Below, in pieces: positions 1 to 7,243 of a stretch of DNA of 14,541 nt (positions within the stretch are counted from its first letter, which is position 1; each line of letters opens with the position of its first letter). The DNA comes from Thalassiosira profunda. Its lineage: Eukaryota > Bacillariophyta > Thalassiosirophyceae > Thalassiosirales > Thalassiosiraceae. The notes below the pieces were generated by a model that did not search any database, was not told the DNA's origin, and was given only the letters and a program-made list of their open reading frames with translations. Location of the stretch: assembly GCA_036939355.1 (NCBI GenBank), contig JALLAP010000375.1:1-14541 (forward strand). Direction: 5' to 3'. A program made the position numbers and the translations under genes.

Positions 1-932
1 TCGTATCCGGTGCTCAGCCCGCCGCCCTGGAGCCAGCCCCCCGCGGCCCCCACGCTGCCGGCGCCGCCGCCTCCCACGCCGTACAGCTTGGAGGTGGTCC
101 CCGCCTCGGCGGCGTCGAGCACGGAGGTGTAGACGTCACTCCACACTTGTCCGCCGCCCACCGGGATGTAGGCCGTCATTCCCTTGGCGAGGGCGAGGAC
201 GCAGGCGTCGCCGGCTTCCCCCGCAGTGGACTCGTCGCACTCGACGATCGAATCGGCTGTGGCGTACTTCGCGTAATCCCTGAGGTTGATCATAAGCGAG
301 CCGGCCTGATGGTATTATGGGGGCAGGTTGCAAATGTATTAGATAATGACACGAGATTGCAATATAGCGGAGCACAGCAGCTCTCGATCGAATGGATCCT
401 ATCTCCCCGACAATACCTATCTTACCTTGGTGTGGCATCCCGTGTAGCAATGGCCGGTGCTCTTGACCGAGACCTGCATCCCGTTCTCCTTCGCGTACTC
501 GACAGCCGCGACGACGTCCGCCGCCGTCTTCGGAAACGAAATGTTGTCGGGGAGCGCCACCGGCGTCTCGATCCCGCACGCCTCCATCGTCCCGTCGAAC
601 GTCTGCGATTGCAGATCCGGGTAGGTCGAGGGATCGGCGGTGACGTTATCGCTGCCAATCAGGAGGCAGCCGAGGTGCTCCGCGCCGCGGCACTCGTCGA
701 AGACGCAGGTGAGCTGGTCGGCGCAGAGGCCGGAGGGCTCGGCGATGAGGTAGTGGTTGGAGCGGGCGAGATCGTACTTGCCGGCGGGGAAGTCGGAGTA
801 GGTCTGGAAGGTCTGGGCGCACTCGTGGAGCCAGGCGTCGTTGTCGACGGCGAGGATCTCGCCCTCGGCGCGGGCGCCGGTGCCGAGGCAGGCGAGGAGG
901 AGGGTGGCGGCGGTGGCGAGCTTCATCTTCAT
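1..932 (-). CDS. Secreted BBE-like FAD-linked oxidase, two exons, 3' end outside the window
   Basis: This is the N-terminal 270 residues of a berberine-bridge-enzyme-like (FAD-binding type 4, PCMH fold) oxidoreductase. The family oxidises alcohols, sugars or other small molecules with O2. Exon 1 is 426-932 and exon 2 is 305 down to the window edge; the join is in phase (CAC ACC AAG | GCC GGC). Residues 1-22 form a signal peptide (MKMKLATAATLLLACLGTGARA), so the enzyme should be secreted or luminal. A Cys-rich N-terminal segment covers about residues 37-120. The FAD domain starts near 125 (ALPDNISFPKTAADVVAAV) and includes the flavin-binding STGHCYTG, with H161 as the expected covalent His. 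GWLQGGGLSTGY at 259-270 is the family's second FAD motif. The Cys that gives a second flavin bond in bicovalent members is Ala (A251). The start is the first ATG in frame; MKMK and the following hydrophobic run fit a signal peptide. The substrate cannot be told because the substrate domain is off the window. Confidence 0.85.
306..425 (-). other. Spliceosomal intron of the FAD oxidase gene
   Basis: This is a 120-nt GT-AG intron. On the minus strand the donor is CAAG|GTAAGAT and the acceptor is ATACCATCAG|GCC. Removing it joins HTK to AGSLMINLRDY, which restores the continuous PCMH domain. If kept, it gives a stop two codons after the donor. The intron is visibly more AT-rich than the exons. 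Confidence 0.85.
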
Positions 933-1346
933 CGATTTATGCGCGGATTATGAGCGAGGTGCACCAAGCCGTCGATCGTGCAACCAGCAGCAAGCATGAC
1001 CAGCTGGCGACCTTGAGACAGATGCGCGCGTCATGTCTCAGCATCTTCGCTCTTCGCTCGCCGGCGTGCTGGCAAGCCGCTGAGACTCTCGATTTGTCTG
1101 TGCAGGACAAAAAGTGTCGCGGCAGATCCAGATAAAAGAGGTATCCTATCGTATGATTCCTATGTATGTACATATCTGAATCTTTGCGACATAAAGAGCA
1201 GTAGACAAGTTTTGTGTCTCTTGACTCGCGCGCCAGCGCCAGCCAGCTGCAGCTGGGGGCCGGCCAGCTTCGCCGTTGCAATGAACTTGCACGCATGCAC
1301 TGCTTGCATGCCGCCGTAACACACAATAACCATGGTGCAATAATCT
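933..1346. other. Intergenic region: FAD oxidase promoter and downstream end of the Cys-repeat gene
   Basis: The region holds no convincing gene. It separates the 5' end of the FAD oxidase gene from the 3' end of the next minus-strand gene, so it should contain the promoter of the first and the polyadenylation region of the second. Short open frames here are low-quality on both strands and show no domain. A CATAAATC tract lies just upstream of the oxidase ATG on the minus strand, but it is too close to be a confident TATA box. Confidence 0.5.
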
Positions 1347-2273
1347 TTAGACACAGAGAGAATAAGCGAATGCAATGACCAACAACACCTGTATCGACAC
1401 CGTGGTGGCAGTCGTAGCACTACCAGCCGTAGTAGCACCGATAGCCGTGGCATCAGCCGTAGCACCAGTCGTAGCACCAGCGGTGGGGGGCGTGGTTGGG
1501 GCCCGTACGCATTTGAATCCCACGCAGTTCCGTGGCTCCATGATGCAGGAAAGGAGTGCCCTTCGATGGAGCCTCCGCTGCACCGGACAATCTGGATCTC
1601 TGCATGGCATGCATACTTCGTCCACTTCACACGGTGTCTCTAGGCAGGGGTCGGGACACGAGATGTCTGGACACCGTCCGATCTCAACATCCACGGCTTT
1701 AGCCTGCAAACTCCTGCATCTGTAACCCGCACAAAACCCCCCGTCGCCCGCAGTGCATGTTGGAATGCAATCGGTACGGAAAGGATTGGAGCACCGCTCG
1801 CAGTACTCGTCGTCACCGCACGATGCCTCAAGACAGGGATCGGCGCATCTGACATTGGCGCAAGAGTGGGGCGCAGATGTTGTAGGACTGGAATCGTCTT
1901 GGAGCATCCAGTCTGGGAGCTTGCACCTGTAACCCGTGCAAAACGTATCGCCGGCAGTGCATGTTGCAATGCAATTGCTGAAAGGACCGGAGCATCGCTC
2001 GCAGTCCCCCTCGTCGGTACAAAAGACGTCCAGGCAGGGGTCAGCGCACCTAACATTGGCGCAAGAGACGGGTGAGGATTGAGGCACAGATATTGTAGGA
2101 CTTTCCGTCGGCGGAAATTTAGTCGTCGGACTCCATGTCGGCACCGGCGTCTGGGCGTCTGTCGCCGACGGCAGCAGCGAGGCCAGGAGGAGGGCGAGGA
2201 GAAGGCCGGACGCCATGGCGGGCTCGCCAAGGCGGTGGCCGCCGGGGGCGGCGAGGAGGAGGGCAGGCGCCAT
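1347..2273 (-). CDS. Secreted, probably GPI-anchored protein with three ten-cysteine repeats
   Basis: This is a 308-residue single-exon protein. From the first ATG (2273, ideal ACCATGG context) the N-terminus is long. The second in-frame ATG (2216, residue 20) gives a textbook signal peptide, ASGLLLALLLASLLPSATDA, so translation may start there (289 aa). A Pro/Ser/Thr linker (41-69) precedes three repeats at 71-117, 138-186 and 201-255. Each has ten cysteines spaced roughly C-x4-C-x3-C-x4-C-x5-C-x2-C-x4to7-C-x3to13-C-x6to7-C-x4-C. Repeats 1 and 2 both contain CANVRCADPCL and GYRC. After the repeats comes an Ala/Thr/Gly stalk (258-291) with GATT motifs, and the protein ends in a short hydrophobic tail (VSIQVLLVIAFAYSLCV). 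That arrangement suggests a GPI-anchored surface protein. I do not recognise a named domain; the fold is presumably disulfide-rich and may bind ligand or wall material. The function is unknown. Confidence 0.75.
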   Translation of the reverse strand: MAPALLLAAPGGHRLGEPAMASGLLLALLLASLLPSATDAQTPVPTWSPTTKFPPTESPTISVPQSSPVSCANVRCADPCLDVFCTDEGDCERCSGPFSNCIATCTAGDTFCTGYRCKLPDWMLQDDSSPTTSAPHSCANVRCADPCLEASCGDDEYCERCSNPFRTDCIPTCTAGDGGFCAGYRCRSLQAKAVDVEIGRCPDISCPDPCLETPCEVDEVCMPCRDPDCPVQRRLHRRALLSCIMEPRNCVGFKCVRAPTTPPTAGATTGATADATAIGATTAGSATTATTVSIQVLLVIAFAYSLCV

Positions 2274-2285
2274 GGTTGCGAGCAA

Positions 2286-2833
2286 ATAAAAATATCCAGC
2301 AGCTGCGCTGCCACGCAGACACAGCCGTCATAACAAAAAATATGAAGGATTGGTAACTAAATTTGATAGTAATTGGTCATTTTCAAGCTCTAATCTTAGA
2401 AGGAGGAAGGATCGTAGAGATTGTAAATAGGAATTACTATGTCGTTTTCGGCGATTTATCGCTAAAAAATCAATTTCTGGTAGGAATTCGTAAGGAATTA
2501 GTATTTTATTTGGCGCTAGCTTTCCCGCCTTTTAATTCCTTCTGAATGTACCCAAGAGACTCATCCGTACCGGCTGTGTCTGATTATGAGAAGCTATGAG
2601 AAGCGTCGCGTCAAGAGAACTTCATGCTGCATGCAGTTTCCGCTCTCGTGCAACTTCAACATGAAGCAGAAGTCTTTGTACATTACAAGATACTGTGCAC
2701 ATACAGGACCTTTAAAGTTACATGTATCATTGTTCCCTTCATTCTATTCACTCGACGTGAGACTCGGACGAACCTTAAACTTCGTTCCTTCCAAGTCTCT
2801 TTGTTATTTAATTCTCTTTCATCGCCCTTCTTT
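2286..2833. other. Intergenic region with an AT-rich island
   Basis: The region separates two minus-strand genes. Roughly 2330-2560 is clearly AT-rich against the GC-rich surroundings and carries no credible coding frame; the small plus-strand frame at 2363-2545 has no recognisable domain. A perfect 10-bp tandem duplication, TATGAGAAGC, lies at 2585-2594 and 2595-2604. The part near 2834 should hold the 3' UTR of the coiled-coil gene, and the part near 2286 the promoter of the Cys-repeat gene. Confidence 0.5.
2585..2604. repeat. Perfect 10-bp tandem duplication
   Basis: TATGAGAAGC occurs twice head to tail. Its first nine bases (TATGAGAAG) recur at 5438-5446, just before the TATAAAA box of the divergent promoter. 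A chance recurrence is possible. Confidence 0.5.
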
Positions 2834-5242
2834 CTACCGGCTCATGCCCGGGAGCTTAAGCTTGCTTCCCAGCCGGAGACCTTTCATCTTTTTGGTGCCC
2901 TTCCCTCCCTTCTGCTGCACCGCCTCCAGCTGGAGGCGCAGGTTCGCAATTTCTTCGTTCAATGCCGCGACAACATCTCCGTCGGCTTCCTCGGTCTTGC
3001 CTTCCAGCAAGCCGAGGATCTGGTCGTGCTGGCCCATCATTTCGCCCTTCAGGAACTCCACCTCGTCCGCCTTGGACTTGTTGGATTCTTCCAACTGGAG
3101 GACCTTCGACTCGTGAACGGCCATGATCTCGTAGAACGCGGCCAGCTGCTCGTCGTCCAAGCCTGCCTGGAAGGCCTCCATCATGGAGTCCAATCCTTCG
3201 TCGCTTTCTTCCGGGACTGTTGCCAACTCTTCTCCATATTCGCCAGGGTTCTCCGTCGTCATTAGACCATCCTCTTCCGGACTCAGACCCTCGCCTTCGA
3301 ACGCGGGGCCCTCCTCCGGCAGTACCGGCAAAGAGGAAGTCGGTTGATAGTCGAAATCGACCTCCTCCTCGAAGGCCGCATCCTCGTCTCCGGGTTCTTC
3401 GAAGATATCGTCCAGCTCTTGCTCGAACGCGCCCGCTTCCCCTCCACCGAAGACGCCCTCATCGAAGGCGCTCGCCTGAAAGAAATCGGTGGTACCGGCC
3501 TCGCCCTGCACGGACTCGAAGGCACGGGCATCCTCTCCGCTCGCGGTGGGAGCCACCGCCCACTCCGGCTCGAACGTTGCGAACGAGCTCTCTTCGAGCT
3601 GCGCGTTCTCCTGAAGAGACTTCGTCTGGCTGGTAATCTTCGACTCCAGCTTGGCCAACAAGGCTCGAGCCAACTCCTCGCCGGCCAGGCCTTTGTTTGA
3701 AAGAGGCTCCGGGGAACCCTCGACCTCTGGCTCCGGCACTTTCACGGGTGGGTTGTCGTCGCTGGATCGGCCCTCGCTCGCATCACAGATGTCGCCGATG
3801 AAGGTTTCCGCGCTGGCGGCAACCTCCTTGGCCCTCTCGCTCGCGTCCTCGTGGGCTTTCAACCTCCGCTGAAACAGCTGGCGCTTCCTCTGGATCGTGT
3901 TGAGCTTCTCATCCTTTGCATCGGCGTCGGTTGCCTCGATCGGCTCGACAGTGGCCGAGTCTTCCTTTTCGGCCGTCTCCGTCTGGCTCGCCTTGGCATG
4001 CGCCTGCCACCTCCGCTCGAGAAGGTGCCTCCGTCTCTGGAACTGCCGAAGGTGGGATTCCTCCTTGGCAGACGAATTCTCCTCTGCAGTCTCTTTCGCA
4101 CCCTCCTCGTCCTCCTCAGTGCCAAGCGGGCCATCGCCCTCCGGCACCGAAGCTTCGGGCGTGGGCGCATCTTCGGCGAATGCCTTCCTCCGGCCCGACA
4201 AGGGCGAAGCTTCTTCCGTAGAATCCACCTCTCTCTTTTCGACCGCCGCGGTCTCTTCCTTCGCACCGGCGTTCTTCCACACGTCCAGCGCCTTGCTCCG
4301 CGGCGTCCACACCTTGCCCTTGCCCGCCTCTGCCGGGGAGGCCTGCGGGGCAGTCGGCGTTGTCTCCTTCGCTTTCACGCCCAGCTCCTTGGCCCGGCGA
4401 AGTCGAGCGAGGTGGAGCTTGTCCTCCTGCATCTTCCACCGGTTCATCGACGGCTTGCCGGGAAGCCCCTCCTCGTTCGCCTCCGTGGCGATCTCCTCCT
4501 TCTCGTTGGTGGAATGTTCTTCCTTGTTTCCACTCTCGTCCTTCGCGTCCTCTTCCTCCTGGCCCCGGCTGGACTTTGGCCACCGCGGCTGGGGCTCCGC
4601 GTGCGCAATCTCCTCGTCGCTCCCGAGGCGATCCCGCTCCATCAAGACCACGCTGTTTTCGTCGGACGACCTCCTCTCCACGACCTCGTTCACCACCGAC
4701 GGCTTGGGATGTTTTCCCGCCTTGAAGATGGCCGCCCGCTGCGCCCTGCGGCGGTGCGCGAGGCTCGTTGTCTTGACGGTGTCGGCGCCGCCCCGGTTCT
4801 CCTCGGTCGGTGCCTCGACTTTTTTGCCCTCCGACGGCTGCTCCTCGTTCTCGTCGTCTTTGACCTCCAGCTTCTTGACCTTGGCGTTCAGCCGGCGGTA
4901 TGCTCCCGGCGGCGCGGCCTCGAGCTGCTTCGCCTTCTTCAATGCCGCGACGAAGCTGTCGACGCCTCCGTCGTTGCGGTTGGAGGTTGTCGTGACGTGA
5001 GATGTGCTCTCGCCCAGCACCGCGGGCGGCACGAGCGCCTCGTCAGTCGGAGTCTCGGCACCGACCTCCTTGACGGCAGGCACGGCACTCATCTCGTTCT
5101 CCTGATCCACCGCAGGCTCGGCGTCCGCCGATTTGCTCATCTCAGCCGAGGCCTTCGCGACTGCGCCTCGGCCCAAGCTCTGCCGCTGTCTGAGACGGCG
5201 GTGGGCCGCCGCCGTAGGGTTACTCCCCGGCGGCATCCGCAT
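2834..5242 (-). CDS. Large charged protein with repeated basic helices and C-terminal coiled coil; no recognised family
   Basis: This is an 802-residue single-exon protein. The start at 5242 is MRMPPGSNPT; the frame stays open upstream to about 5683, with one further ATG at 5647, but that stretch is the divergent promoter and reads as low-complexity. Most of the protein is Glu/Ala/Lys-rich and probably disordered. Short basic amphipathic segments recur between acidic linkers: residues 13-30 (AHRRLRQRQSLGRG), 113-125, 161-178 (SLAHRRRAQRAAIFKAG), 276-290 (LHLARLRRAKELGVK), 398-417 (LRQFQRRRHLLERRWQAHAK) and 447-466 (LNTIQRKRQLFQRRLKAHED). The last two are plainly copies of one motif. An acidic Phe/Gly/Glu region spans about 550-690. 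A coiled coil runs about 700-776, ending in a basic tail (GGKGTKKMKGLRLGSKLKL). No catalytic motif, signal peptide or membrane segment is visible. A scaffold or cytoskeleton-linked role is conceivable but not shown by the sequence. Confidence 0.75.
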   Translation of the reverse strand: MRMPPGSNPTAAAHRRLRQRQSLGRGAVAKASAEMSKSADAEPAVDQENEMSAVPAVKEVGAETPTDEALVPPAVLGESTSHVTTTSNRNDGGVDSFVAALKKAKQLEAAPPGAYRRLNAKVKKLEVKDDENEEQPSEGKKVEAPTEENRGGADTVKTTSLAHRRRAQRAAIFKAGKHPKPSVVNEVVERRSSDENSVVLMERDRLGSDEEIAHAEPQPRWPKSSRGQEEEDAKDESGNKEEHSTNEKEEIATEANEEGLPGKPSMNRWKMQEDKLHLARLRRAKELGVKAKETTPTAPQASPAEAGKGKVWTPRSKALDVWKNAGAKEETAAVEKREVDSTEEASPLSGRRKAFAEDAPTPEASVPEGDGPLGTEEDEEGAKETAEENSSAKEESHLRQFQRRRHLLERRWQAHAKASQTETAEKEDSATVEPIEATDADAKDEKLNTIQRKRQLFQRRLKAHEDASERAKEVAASAETFIGDICDASEGRSSDDNPPVKVPEPEVEGSPEPLSNKGLAGEELARALLAKLESKITSQTKSLQENAQLEESSFATFEPEWAVAPTASGEDARAFESVQGEAGTTDFFQASAFDEGVFGGGEAGAFEQELDDIFEEPGDEDAAFEEEVDFDYQPTSSLPVLPEEGPAFEGEGLSPEEDGLMTTENPGEYGEELATVPEESDEGLDSMMEAFQAGLDDEQLAAFYEIMAVHESKVLQLEESNKSKADEVEFLKGEMMGQHDQILGLLEGKTEEADGDVVAALNEEIANLRLQLEAVQQKGGKGTKKMKGLRLGSKLKLPGMSR

Positions 5243-5447
5243 CGTCGCTCTGTCGTCCAACCCGAGAGGTATTGCTCGCGCAGCTCTGGCCGCGTGGACA
5301 AAGTGATCGCCCCTTGCAACTTTGCAACTTCTTGTGGGCTTGCTTTGCTCGCCACTCGGGCGGGGGTGGCAAGTTCTTTTCACAGTTTCTCTTTTTCCCT
5401 GTCGCGCCGCGAAATGAGGTACGCTGGAATTAGTACTTATGAGAAGG

Positions 5448-5454
5448 TATAAAA
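5448..5454 (+). promoter_or_regulatory. Candidate TATA box for the oxygenase-like gene
   Basis: TATAAAA is on the plus strand, preceded by GAGAAGG. With usual spacing, transcription would start near 5480 and leave a 5' leader of about 245 nt before the ATG at 5725. This is a motif match only. Confidence 0.4.
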
Positions 5455-5687
5455 GATGGTGTCTCGACAGTTCTGGTGTCGTCTCCTTCCCTCCCTCCTC
5501 CTTCCTCCGTCCACCGTGAGGGCTCTCGCCCTCGACGCCCGCGCCGCCCGCTCCGCCCGAGCCGCGGCCCTTCCAACGATCAACAGCGCCAGGCGCGGCG
5601 TAGAGTGCGGCCCGCACCTCCCATCGGCTGCGCGGTGGCTGTCGCATAAGAAAAGCGAGGGCGATTGCAACAGTTGCAAGCAAGTGC

Positions 5688-5694
5688 TGACGTC
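5688..5694. promoter_or_regulatory. TGACGTC bZIP-type site
   Basis: TGACGTC lies 31 nt upstream of the oxygenase ATG. TGACGT is the core bound by bZIP factors, including the blue-light aureochromes of ochrophyte algae. This is a short motif and may be chance. Confidence 0.3.
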
Positions 5695-5724
5695 GCGCCC
5701 ATCACAAATCACACATCACACAAC

Positions 5725-7128
5725 ATGATGTTGCCCGCCCATCTCTCGCGTCGCCTGGCGATGTTATGCGCGCTAGCTGCAACGCTGCTTAGCCTACCGT
5801 CCCATCATTGGGCGCGAGCCTTCTCGAACACTCCTCTGGTATCGCCGCGGCGGCGGCCGTCGGCTGCACAGTGCACAAGATGTGCATCGCGCACATCACA
5901 CGCCCTATTTGCGTCCATCAGCGTCTACGACAACGTCGCCTCCCCCAAAACCTGCCAACTACTACACGAGCTCACATTAGAGAGCACCCAGCGCGGCACC
6001 GACGGCTCCTTCGTCTTCCGCCGCGGCCAAAATCATCGGCGGCTGACCCCGATAGAAACCGCCATCGACCAACTATTGACATCATTAAACGACACCTCGA
6101 CAATCGTCGAGTATTGGTCGAGGGCCAAGTACATCAATTTGGACGCCCACGCGGACATTGACGAGAATGCCTTGAAAGAGGACGGGATACTGCGGTGTCC
6201 GAGGAATGGTCACGTATTGTACATGCAGGTGGCCGACAATTCAGACGATGCAGTTGAGAGTCGGGCGGGGCCGACGGTGGTCTTTCCGAATCGACGGGTG
6301 GCGTGGGGCACGGTCACCCCGCGGACGGTCCCCAGCGGTAGCTCGGCGTCGTTCCATTCCGAGGCCAATGTGGAGGAGCGGTGCGTGGAGTACATTGTGG
6401 ATGTGGAGAACTATTGGGACGACGAGCAGAAGAAGCAATACGGCTACGACGACGATTCACAAAAGGCGTCGCAAGCAGAGGAGATGGCAATCGTTCCCGC
6501 TGTGATCGGACGACTGCTGCGATTCGACGGCGCGGCGTTCCACGCGGTGCCCAAACCTCCTGATCGGTATCTGCTGAGCGAGAAGGAATTGACGGCGTTT
6601 TTGGGGAAGGAGTGCGAGGAGGATTGCGACGACGAGGATTGGGACGACGGCTTTGACGAGTACGACGAAGAAGACGAAGGGGCTGAAGAGGAGGAGGAGG
6701 ATGCCAAGAGAAGGTCAGTGTTGCTGTTCAACACGTGGCCGGAGGGTCCACGCGGCGTCAATACAGATACCGTCGTCCACGAGGTGCCCGATGGAATCGT
6801 TCTCGACGACGGAGATGCAATAGAAGACAGCTCTCTTGAGGAGGAGCGATGGAACAAATGGCAGGCAGAATATGGCGAGGGATTCGAGCAAATGCGTTGC
6901 AATCCCTTCGAGGAGTGGATTGAAATGGAGATACAGCGACCGAGCGACGCGGATTGCAAAGATGTCACCGTGCCCCTCATGGGCAATCCGGCGAGGAGAG
7001 GGTGTCAGTCGAACAGAGATGTGCTAAAGGGAGCCATCGATAGCGACTCCTTTTACGACGCCCAGAGGGTGTCGTTGGTGACTCTCTTGCAAAAGAAAAA
7101 TGGTTTAGAGAGGGAGGGAGAGGGATGA
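5725..7128 (+). CDS. Plastid-targeted 2-oxoglutarate/Fe(II) oxygenase-like protein with acidic insert
   Basis: This is a 467-residue single-exon protein. The N-terminus is bipartite: a hydrophobic signal (LAMLCALAATLLSLPSHHWA, residues 11-30), then ARA|F with F33 at the expected +1 site, then an Arg/Ser/Pro-rich transit-like stretch to about residue 60. This predicts import into a complex plastid. The body fits the double-stranded beta-helix of 2OG-Fe(II) oxygenases. H142 and D144 in LDAHADID form the HxD pair. H273 in RLLRFDGAAFHAVPKP is the distal iron His. R329/R330 before SVLLFNTW is a candidate 2OG-binding Arg. WSRAKYINLD before HxD and GPTVVFPN match the usual strands. Between the distal His and the Arg sits an acidic insert (about 295-327, almost all Asp/Glu). 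The C-terminus after about 345 is acidic and unassigned. The substrate is unknown; protein hydroxylation is typical of related prolyl-hydroxylase-like enzymes. The start is the first of two adjacent ATGs. Confidence 0.75.
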   Translation: MMLPAHLSRRLAMLCALAATLLSLPSHHWARAFSNTPLVSPRRRPSAAQCTRCASRTSHALFASISVYDNVASPKTCQLLHELTLESTQRGTDGSFVFRRGQNHRRLTPIETAIDQLLTSLNDTSTIVEYWSRAKYINLDAHADIDENALKEDGILRCPRNGHVLYMQVADNSDDAVESRAGPTVVFPNRRVAWGTVTPRTVPSGSSASFHSEANVEERCVEYIVDVENYWDDEQKKQYGYDDDSQKASQAEEMAIVPAVIGRLLRFDGAAFHAVPKPPDRYLLSEKELTAFLGKECEEDCDDEDWDDGFDEYDEEDEGAEEEEEDAKRRSVLLFNTWPEGPRGVNTDTVVHEVPDGIVLDDGDAIEDSSLEEERWNKWQAEYGEGFEQMRCNPFEEWIEMEIQRPSDADCKDVTVPLMGNPARRGCQSNRDVLKGAIDSDSFYDAQRVSLVTLLQKKNGLEREGEG

Positions 7129-7243
7129 CTTGATTGACGGCGACTCGGTCGAAATCCATCGCTCGATTTTTGCGAGATCGACCTCACCTATTTACCTCAC
7201 AAAAGCTCGCCGTCCCCGAACGAACATCAAGTCTCAGTCTACC

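Larger units (their letters stand above)
5243..5724. promoter_or_regulatory. Divergent intergenic promoter region
   Basis: This 482-bp region separates the start of the minus-strand coiled-coil gene from the start of the plus-strand oxygenase-like gene and must hold both promoters. On the plus strand it contains a TATAAAA box (5448-5454), a C/T-rich stretch around 5380-5402 and 5480-5515, and a TGACGTC site at 5688-5694. A plus-strand open frame from ATG 5456 ends at 5728, overlapping the oxygenase ATG out of frame. If transcription begins upstream of it, it would act as an upstream open reading frame. Confidence 0.5.

Noticed and set aside
147..953. 268-codon plus-strand open frame over the FAD oxidase gene
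   Set aside because: The antisense frame has a signal peptide, FAD motifs and a correct intron. The plus frame is Gly/Val/Glu-rich without a motif.
1375..1725. 116-codon plus-strand frame over the Thr/Ala stalk of the Cys-repeat gene
   Set aside because: It arises from reverse reading of GATT-type repeats (Val/Ala-rich) and has no independent support.
3851..5452. 533-codon open frame on the plus strand, antisense to the coiled-coil gene
   Set aside because: It mirrors the codon bias of the minus-strand gene and reads as Leu/Arg-rich low complexity with no domain. The minus frame has repeats and a coiled coil.
5243..5683. N-terminal extension of the coiled-coil protein (open frame, ATG at 5647)
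   Set aside because: It would fill nearly the whole divergent promoter and overlap the TATA box. The sequence is low-complexity and unlike the rest of the protein. Not excluded without cDNA.
5456..5728. 90-codon plus-strand frame with a hydrophobic N-terminus before the oxygenase gene
   Set aside because: Its ATG lies 2 nt after the TATA box, so it would precede the expected transcription start. No domain; it overlaps the real start out of frame.
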